NCBI GenBank assembly: GCA_964057225.1
Contig: OZ059897.1
Span: 12,834,001 to 12,898,000 of the forward strand
DNA: 64,000 nucleotides
DNA from: Auanema rhodensis
Lineage: Eukaryota; Nematoda; Chromadorea; Rhabditida; Rhabditidae
Reading direction: 5' to 3'
Part shown: piece after piece, positions 57,101-64,000 of the stretch
How positions within the stretch are numbered: the first letter of the stretch is position 1
Layout of the letters: the number at the start of each line of letters is the position of its first letter
Made by a program: the position numbers and the translations under genes
Notes under the pieces: model-generated
Database searches by the model: none
Seen by the model: only the letters and a program-made list of their open reading frames with translations
Told to the model about the DNA's origin: nothing

Positions 57101-57936
57101 GGAGCAAGTCAACCATCCAACATATAAAGTTAAAAAAATAATATGTCAATGATGATATCTAGGTTCGGATATGACATGTAAATGTGCATAAATCCCAATG
57201 ATCATAAGCTGAATTGGTTTCAATTCAATTAAATATAAAATGCAATAAGATCATATGGTTATCCTTCGATTGAAAATTATTCATATAATTAACATAGAAT
57301 TCATTTCCTTTACTTTTTAGCTTTTTGTTTCAAAAATTCTTATTTTTTAACCATTACCGAGAGGGGAAACCTAAAGTTGAAACCTGTATGCTTTTCAATA
57401 AAATTTTTCAAATTATAATATATTAGTAAAACGTTTGCATATCTAAAGTTCATAAGAAAAGATCTAACATTTGAAACATAGAAGTAAGACACCAAACATA
57501 TCCTAGTCTTAAGAGTATTGAACTGGAATATCGAATTTTTACGAATTTTTTCGAAATTCAAAAATTAGCATAAATTAGATGTTTTTGTTGAATTCAAATA
57601 TTTTCGAAGTTCTGATATTGAACAAAAAGAAATTTACTTCAGACTTTTCAAGTCACTTTCATTATAAACGCTTTTCATATTTGTTCTCAAGCTATCATCA
57701 CAAACGTTATACATGTATATTTGGATACATCTATATTTGGATACACCTAGACATTTGTATGTATATATAAATAAGTATGTGAAAAAGAACCAATGAAATT
57801 AGATTTTTTCAAGAAAATCTCGCCATACCGGTCCAAGTTTTGTATTTTAATAAAGCAGTGAACGGGCGTGGTACAAATATTCGATTATGTCGAACATGCT
57901 TCTTATTCAAATCGAGTAGTACTGAATTTTTAAAGT
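54156..57936. other. Intergenic, mostly unrecognised
   Basis: About 3.8 kb between two divergent genes, so promoters of both the P-glycoprotein and the first Srx-like copy should be here. Apart from a possible minus-strand exon at 55034-55148, no coding chain or repeat family was found. Confidence 0.45.
55034..55148 (-). other. Possible last exon of a small secreted protein
   Basis: After an ATATTTCAG acceptor the minus strand reads NIFLVLLSPKAIQCVKGCVN and on to TPVPMPINFKHTYVYIP, then a stop. It looks like the end of a signal peptide followed by a short cysteine-containing peptide. No first exon with a start codon and donor could be joined upstream, so this is weak. Confidence 0.2.
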
Positions 57937-59421
57937 ATGTCCAACACAAATGCTTTAACTGATTCTATTATCTTTAGAGGAGTCATAGTACTGCCAGTAA
58001 GTCTTTATTTCCTCATTTCTTCAGTATTAACTTATAGTTTCTCTTATCCAATGAATATTATAGATATGCTTTTGTGGTTGTCTAATAAATGGGCTTTCAG
58101 CTTATATCATGTATACGCATAGTTCATTTCAGTTAGTTTAATCAATTAGGTTTTCTTAATTTTAAAAAATATTTAGAAATCCTTTTGGACAGTTACAAGG
58201 CCTTAACTCCCTAAGTGATTCGTCAACGTCATTTTTGGTAATGATATGGATTATTATTAATATAGCATCGTAAATATCATATAATATTATATAATAATTA
58301 TAATAAAATAATTTTAAGCGGAAAAAATGCTGTTCATTGGAGATTTATTAATGAAAGAATTGGACAGTATAGCTTGGGATTTTTCGAATGTTCAATTTTT
58401 TGTGCTTTTGCATTAGCACTTACTAGGTTTTTTTTTAAAAATTTGATCATTTAAAACAATTTATTTTCAGATTTATTGCTATAACTTTTCCATTGTTTTA
58501 TCGAGGCAATAGGATGATGCAAATAACTAGAATCCTCAAATATAGTATTATAATATTTACTTTAACATATACTATGATGTACTATATTCGTAAGTTTTAA
58601 AAATTATAATTGAAAATCAATCTAAAAAACATTTTCGGCCACCGCTTTAAAAGGTTGGAAGAAAGTACAATACTACTAATAAATATTTGATTATAACTTT
58701 ATATTGAATATAACTAATTTTTAAATAAACAGATGTAGCTATATAAGAAATTTTATTTCACAAATTACAGCTGGATGTTCATTTGCTGTTGATGAGAATA
58801 TACTTGTCTATACCTTCAGTTCAACACCATGTGGAGAATTTATTAGTTTTTATATTGATTACTGTGCTACTCTTCTTATACATGGTATAGCGGCTGTTAT
58901 AAACTTAGCAACTTATATATCAATTCGATCGAAAAGCATGGTCAACTTGTGTCAACCAAAACCACAAAGTTTTAACTATGTTATTTAGGGTCCTAACGCA
59001 GTTGTCGCAACTAATAATTTGGGGAAAAGGAGAAAACGTGAAATTAAGTTTTATCTTCAGGTTTGTCAATACGCTAAGTTTTAATAAAACTTTTGATAAA
59101 TACAAAAAAAAATTATTTTCAGACTGTTGTACATATGTTGTTGACTTTAACTCTCCAAACAATTTTTCATATTTCCTCATATTTTGAATTCACAGGACTC
59201 TTACTGTTTCTGTTAAGTACTGGAATCTGGATGTTAATACTTATGCTTCAAGGGTAGTTTTGTCTCATTCAGTTTGGAGAAAATATAATATATACTTTTA
59301 CAGATGTGTAGTATTTCTAATGAATCCCGAAATCTTGTCTCATTGCAATTTTTTCCTGCGTTTAAGTGGTCCGTCCCCCGTACTTTCATTAACAAGTGGT
59401 ATATCAATGTTGCGGTGTTAA
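57937..59421 (+). CDS. Serpentine chemoreceptor, Srx-like, tandem copy 1
   Basis: Nine exons close in phase for 305 residues: 57937-57996, 58064-58110, 58177-58269, 58319-58426, 58471-58589, 58771-58940, 58989-59060, 59123-59253, 59304-59421. TM1 is split by the first intron (FRGVIVLP / ICFCGCLINGLSAYI), TM2 is FLVMIWIIINIAS, TM3 ends FALALTRFIAITFPLFYRG, and the extracellular segment CSFAVDENILVYTFSSTPCG is followed by EFISFYIDY, as in Srx proteins. The long open frame over exon 1 reads through the first intron and is not the gene; homology to the gene at 3.2-4.6 kb fixed the junctions. Odd point: the donor after exon 6 is GTCAAC here but GTAAAC in copy 2, which may weaken splicing. Confidence 0.75.
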
Positions 59422-60871
59422 ACTTAAAGTAAATTTAGAATAAAATAACAATGGAACAAATACTGGTGAATATCACTCTTGTAAGCCATATCTATTATGC
59501 TTGAACATATATGGAGTATATTATTTTCCATATTGCAATTGCAATTAAAATTATACTTATATTTTCATTTACAAACATTCTGTTATATTTTTAGTAAATA
59601 TTGTTGCATTATAAGTGTAAAGTAATTGCAAAATAACAGTTCGGTGAGAACAAAATTTTACAAAAATTATATTTTTGTAACTCTTTTCTTGCAAAAAATT
59701 ATTAAACTACGATCAGCTAAAAAGACGAAACAGTCTGGACGTGAGATCAATAACTTCCAGTTTGGGGGGGGGGGACTATTTACCTATAAAAACAATATCG
59801 TCTGAGCTGAAGCGACAAGATAAACTAAGAAAAATTATATAGTTCAAATTAATTAACGATGAGGCTGCCCGACGCCGTCTGATTAATCTCGCCATCTTTC
59901 CAACTCTAATAATTCAATCCTGCAAATCAGTACAATCGCGCAAAAAATAGCATTCAAAGAAAAGTAACAGCTAATACAAGCTTCTCTAATATAAGATGAA
60001 AATAATCCTCATGAACTAAATTTTCATTTTTTTAATATCAAAATTGAAATCAAAGACCATTTTCAAGGGAAGAAAAAATAGAAAAATTGATCAAAACAAT
60101 ATATGAGCTGGTTATCAATTATCCAAAAGTAACCTTGCTTTCGGTTTGTTTTTCGAAAGAGGATATGGATTCAGATATTATTCGCAATTGTAGCTATGAA
60201 TTAATGTTTTGTTTGTTTTCCTTATATTTTCAACGTTTTTTTCAATGATGAATGAATAGAACATGTGAAAATCTTCTCAAACATTTCTAGATAGTACCAA
60301 ATAGTAAAGATATAAGAAAGATTATTAAAGGATCAATTATCCAATAGACAAAATAAAAATTTTTTTTTCAAGTAAACAGGCTATCATTCTTATTGCTCAA
60401 AAGTATTTCATTCAGGATGAAGGATGAAAATCCCATTATGAAGAAAATCAGAGGAATAAGGTTAATGCTTCAAATTCTTCCACATATGCAACGGGTTCAA
60501 GAGAACTACGTCAACTACACACGTTTTTTATGTTTTTTTTTCAGTCAATTTTAGAAACTATTGAAACATTTGATCCGCTTTTATTTATTTTTTTCACCGA
60601 AAATATAAAAAATTCAAATCTTCGTTATGTTAATTCATTTTTCAGATCTGAATAAGAATAATGGCATCGTAGAGATCCACGCATAATAAAATTAAGTTCA
60701 TGATAGTTCATTTCATATAAATTACTTATCCAATTAATGATTATAAAATAACTAAATAGCAAGTACAAACTAAACTAAACTAGATTCAAAATTAATTTCT
60801 TAATACCTATGGTAGGAACAACTTCATAAACATACTAATATACAAAGATAATTTAATAAATATACATGTCT
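59422..60871. other. Intergenic
   Basis: AT-rich spacer with a run of eleven G at 59764-59774 and no gene recognised. Confidence 0.45.
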
Positions 60872-61800
60872 ACATGTGCGATGAAAGTCGGACGCTAGTT
60901 AGAAATTCTTATATCATTTCAAACAAACTTATTAAAATACAGAAAAAAATATTTTAAGTGTTAAAAAACGATAATTAATTCAGAAAGAATTTAAAATAAT
61001 CAAAAAATCATGTTTAAAAGTATTTTCTGAAGTCTCCGAAAATTTTATAAACTGCTTGAAGTCTTCTTTCATGAATTTCATGAGTTTCATCAAAACTTCA
61101 GATATAATCTCTTGATACAGTGTTTGGAGTACACTAAACATCTATTTTTCTTTTTAATGAAGGAATTTGGTTATACGTTAATCAAGTTCTCTTCATAGAT
61201 ATTCAGTAAGATTCAGATGCTGAAGCTTACTTGTTTGAAGCTGATTAGGAAAAAACTTAGTTATTGCTCGAGCTTTGTGCTTAGATTCATTTTAAAATGT
61301 TTGTAATACATTAATATGTTGTTAATATTTAAATTTTGTTGCATCAAAAATGGTTATTCAAAATAGCCAAAAAAACACTATGGCGCTGGTATTGTTTCGC
61401 CCACCCCCCCCCTAATAATCAGAGAGTTAACATTAGAGCGCGCTTATAACATTTTGGGCACACACCAGCTTTGCATAAACTAGCGGGAGTGCTCTATCCC
61501 AGATCCGGGGGGTCTGGGGGGGGTATCCCCCCCCAGATAGAGAGAGCTTCAACAAAATTTAAAAGTATTAAAAGTATCAGAGAGAGCACTCCCACTCGCA
61601 GAAACGATACCAGCCCAACACTATATTTCCATAAATTGAGGAATTTTATTTAAATCAGTTTTTATTTAATTTAAATATATTTTAATTGAATATATACTAT
61701 ATGATCTAGCAAAACTTATGAAATTGAAAAAAATTTTTTTTTGTAGTTTGGAGGTGTTTTCTGGAGAATCTAACATAGGGGTGTGCAACCTTCATCGCAC
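60872..61800 (-). mobile_element. Decayed Tc1-like element A
   Basis: It begins with the terminal repeat CATGTGCGATGAAAGTC and ends near 61799 with the inverted CTTCATCGCAC. Minus-strand translation near 61190-61245 gives LNLTEYL-stop-REL, which matches the SPDLNPIEHLWREL part of Tc1/mariner transposases with the key aspartate lost and a stop gained. Same order and orientation as element B. Not counting the 235-bp MITE inside it, about 690 bp remain, so it is internally deleted and inactive. Confidence 0.5.
61382..61616. mobile_element. hAT-like MITE, 235 bp, with 8-bp target duplication
   Basis: The ends are imperfect inverted repeats: GGCGCTGGTATTGTTTC on the left, and on the right, read inward, GGGCTGGTATCGTTTC. 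It is flanked by direct repeats AACACTAT at 61374-61381 and 61617-61624. Inside, GGGAGTGCTCT (about 61485) pairs with AGAGCACTCCC (about 61584), and TCTGGGGGGGG-TAT-CCCCCCCCAGA near 61513-61538 forms a perfect hairpin. There is no transposase. The eight-base target duplication fits the hAT superfamily. It lies inside element A. Confidence 0.75.
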
Positions 61801-62400
61801 AGGTACATGTATGATGAAAATTGAAAGCTAGTTTGAAATTCTTAAATCATCTCAAACAAACTTACAAAGATCCAAAACAAAAAAAGCATTTTGAGTTGAA
61901 AAAACTGTGTTGAATTGAGAAAATGTTTTTTTTTAATTAATCATGTTTAAAAGTATTTTGCCCGAAATCATCAGTAACTTCTTAAAGTTCATGATAGCCC
62001 AAGACTTCAGGCCATATAATTCTCCCAGTTTGTATGGAATACACGAAGTTTTTCATTTTTAAACAGAAAATTTTGGTTACAAGTTTACAAAGCTCTCTTC
62101 ATAGATATTCAAAGGAATTCAGATATGGAAACTGATTTGCCTGCTTAAAACATTCAAGCTATGCTCTAGGAGAAACGTAGCTGTTAATCTAGCTGTGTGC
62201 TTAGTATCGTTATTTTGCTAATGAATGAACTTGGCTCTCGTCTTAAACTTTGTTACAGCAAACATGGTTATTCAAAATAGTCAAAAAACATTATTAAATA
62301 CATTTTTATTAAAAACTCAGTTTTTATTACATTAAGAAGAATAAAAAAGCGGCTTCTGAGCCTTTTTAAAGACGACTATCAGATTTTCATCGCACATGAC
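61801..62400 (-). mobile_element. Decayed Tc1-like element B
   Basis: Starts ACATGTATGATGAAAATTG and ends with the inverted TTTTCATCGCACATG near 62385-62398. Blocks shared with element A include AAATTCTTAAATCATCTCAA, CATGTTTAAAAGTATTTT and TTCATAGATATTCA, all in the same order. The minus strand reads QFPYLNSFEYL-stop-REL, a Tc1/mariner QSPDLNPIEHLWREL relic in which the catalytic aspartate is tyrosine. It has no MITE insertion. Immediately next to element A in tandem. Confidence 0.5.
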
Positions 62401-62912
62401 TGTTTTTTATGTATTATATATCTTTGAGGATATTCATAAAGATATATGTCTGTATCAATAAAATAGACTTCTCTTCTTGTTTTCGACTTAATCATGTCTT
62501 AGACAATGAGATATGCTAATTTCACGTTATTTTATTCGTGCGTGAGGTATAGAACTATTGTAGATACTTGTCTTAAAAGGCAGACAAAATTATTATTATC
62601 TATTAATTCAACTATATAGTCAAAGAACAACAACTACTTGAATTTTAAATGAGTTCTGTTAAAACATGTCTTAATAAACAATAATTCTCCATCCTTTTAA
62701 GAACCATTTCTTATAGGATTTTTAATTATATGTACTGATATGTTCTTTTTCATTTTTTTTAGATGAAACTTGATGTATTGGTACAAATTATTGTATTGAA
62801 ATACAATTTTATAAAACGGTCAATATACTTTATACCAGAAAGTAGACATTTCAACACTTTCACTTTCGAAATATTTCTGTTATTTTCTTTACACATATTT
62901 AAAATTCAAAGT

Positions 62913-64000
62913 ATGTCCAACACAAATGCTTTAACTGATTCTATTATCTTTAGAGGATTCATAGTACTGCCAGTAAGTCTTTATTTCCTCATTTCTTCAG
63001 TATTAACTTATAGTTTCTCTTATCCAATGAATATTATAGATATGCTTTTGTGGTTGTCTAATAAATGGGCTTTCAGCTTATATCATGTATACGCATAGTT
63101 CATTTCGGTTAATTTAATCAATTAGGTTTTCTTAATTTTAAAAACAAAATATTTAGAAATCCTTTTGGACAGTTACAAGGCCTTATGTCTTTCAGTGATT
63201 CGTCATCATCATTTTTGGTAATGATATGGATTATTATTAATATAGCATCGTAAATATCATATAATATTATATAATAATTATAATAAAATAATTTTAAGCG
63301 GAAAAAATGCTGTTCATTGGAGATTTATTAATGAAAGAATTGGACAGTATAGCTTGGGATTTTTCGAATGTTCAATTTTTTGTGCTTTTGCATTAGCACT
63401 TACTAGGTTTTTTTTTAAAAATTTGATCATTTAAAACAATTTATTTTCAGATTTATTGCTATAACTTTTCCATTGTTTTATCGAGGCAATAGGATGATGC
63501 AAATAACTAGAATCCTCAAATATAGTATTATAATATTTACTTTAACATATACTATGATGTACTATATTCGTAAGTTTTAAAAATTATAATTGAAAATCAA
63601 TCTAAAAAACATTTTCGGCCACCGCTTTAAAAGGTTGGAAGAAAGTACAATACTACTAATAAATATTTGATTATAACTTTATATTGAATATAACTAATTT
63701 TTAAATAAACAGATGTAGCTATATAAGAAATTTTATTTCACAAATTACAGCTGGATGTTCATTTGCTGTTGATGAGAATATACTTGTCTATACCTTCAGT
63801 TCAACACCATGTGGAGAATTTATTAGTTTTTATATTGATTACTGTGCTACTCTTCTTATACATGGTATAGCGGCTGTTATAAACTTAGCAACTTATATAT
63901 CAATTCGATCGAAAAGCATGGTAAACTTGTGTCAACCAAAACCACAAAGTTTTAACTATGTTATTTAGGGTCCTAACGCAGTTGTCGCAACTTGTAATTC
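62913..64000 (+). CDS. Serpentine chemoreceptor, Srx-like, tandem copy 2 (cut by window end)
   Basis: Near-identical to copy 1, introns included, at an offset of 4,976 bases that becomes 4,980 after a four-base insertion in intron 2. Exons: 62913-62972, 63040-63086, 63157-63249, 63299-63406, 63451-63569, 63751-63920, and 63969 onward to the window edge. Coding changes are few: Val to Phe in exon 1 and a cluster in exon 3 (LNSLSDSSTS versus LMSFSDSSSS). The donor after exon 6 is the better GTAAAC. Homology to copy 1 stops about five bases before the ATG, so the upstream region is different. An in-frame ATG at 62763, just after a TTTTTTAG acceptor, would add 50 residues. The last three exons lie outside the window. 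Confidence 0.78.

Noticed and set aside
57937-58122. Open frame of 61 codons at the start of the Srx-like copy 1, and its 111-codon equivalent at 62763-63098
   Set aside because: The frame reads through intron 1. Homology to the gene at 3.2-4.6 kb requires splicing 57996 to 58064, which restores the ICxCGxxxNGxSAY segment.

Overview
The window is nuclear DNA of a nematode. It is AT-rich, with many short exons split by introns mostly 40-70 nt long ending in T-runs plus AG. The gene content includes families found only in worms or typical of them: Srx-, Sre- and Srv/Srg-like serpentine chemoreceptors, GUR-type receptors, a flp-4-like FM/RFamide-type neuropeptide precursor and a GILT thiol reductase. 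I cannot place the species. I built exon models by hand from open frame, splice signals and phase; where phases close over a whole gene I give exon coordinates.

Layout. 1-3.2 kb is decayed accessory DNA: a coiled-coil gene fragment, a broken Polinton/Maverick relic (B-family DNA polymerase fragments on +, adenovirus-type protease fragment on -), and the end of a repeat that recurs near 61-62 kb. 3.2-15.4 kb holds six minus-strand genes: an Srx-like receptor, a TIA-1/TIAR RNA-binding protein (tiar-1), two adjacent RING-CH (MARCH-type) membrane ubiquitin ligases, the first with two RING-CH domains, and two tandem GUR receptors. 16.6-23.8 kb on + has an Srv/Srg-like receptor, the mitochondrial copper chaperone SCO1 and, 223 bp later, TFIIF alpha (RAP74); a histidine phosphatase gene lies antisense inside a TFIIF alpha intron. 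23.8-30.9 kb is a gene-poor stretch. 31-39.6 kb on + has a small type II membrane protein with two candidate first exons, a GILT protein, an Sre receptor and an Enhancer-of-zeste/MES-2 histone methyltransferase. 39.6-48.2 kb is almost empty except for flp-4. 48.2-54.2 kb is a full-length P-glycoprotein on -. 57.9-64 kb holds two nearly identical Srx-like receptor genes, the second cut by the window edge, separated by two decayed Tc1-like elements, one of which carries a hAT-like MITE with an 8-bp target duplication.

How the genes relate. Several conserved genes (tiar-1, sco-1, TFIIF alpha, mes-2, flp-4) have, from memory, chromosome II orthologues in C. elegans, so the block looks like an ancestral linkage group with chemoreceptors and transposons inserted. 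SCO1 and TFIIF alpha may form a conserved operon. No prokaryotic features, CRISPR arrays, rRNA or convincing tRNA genes were seen.
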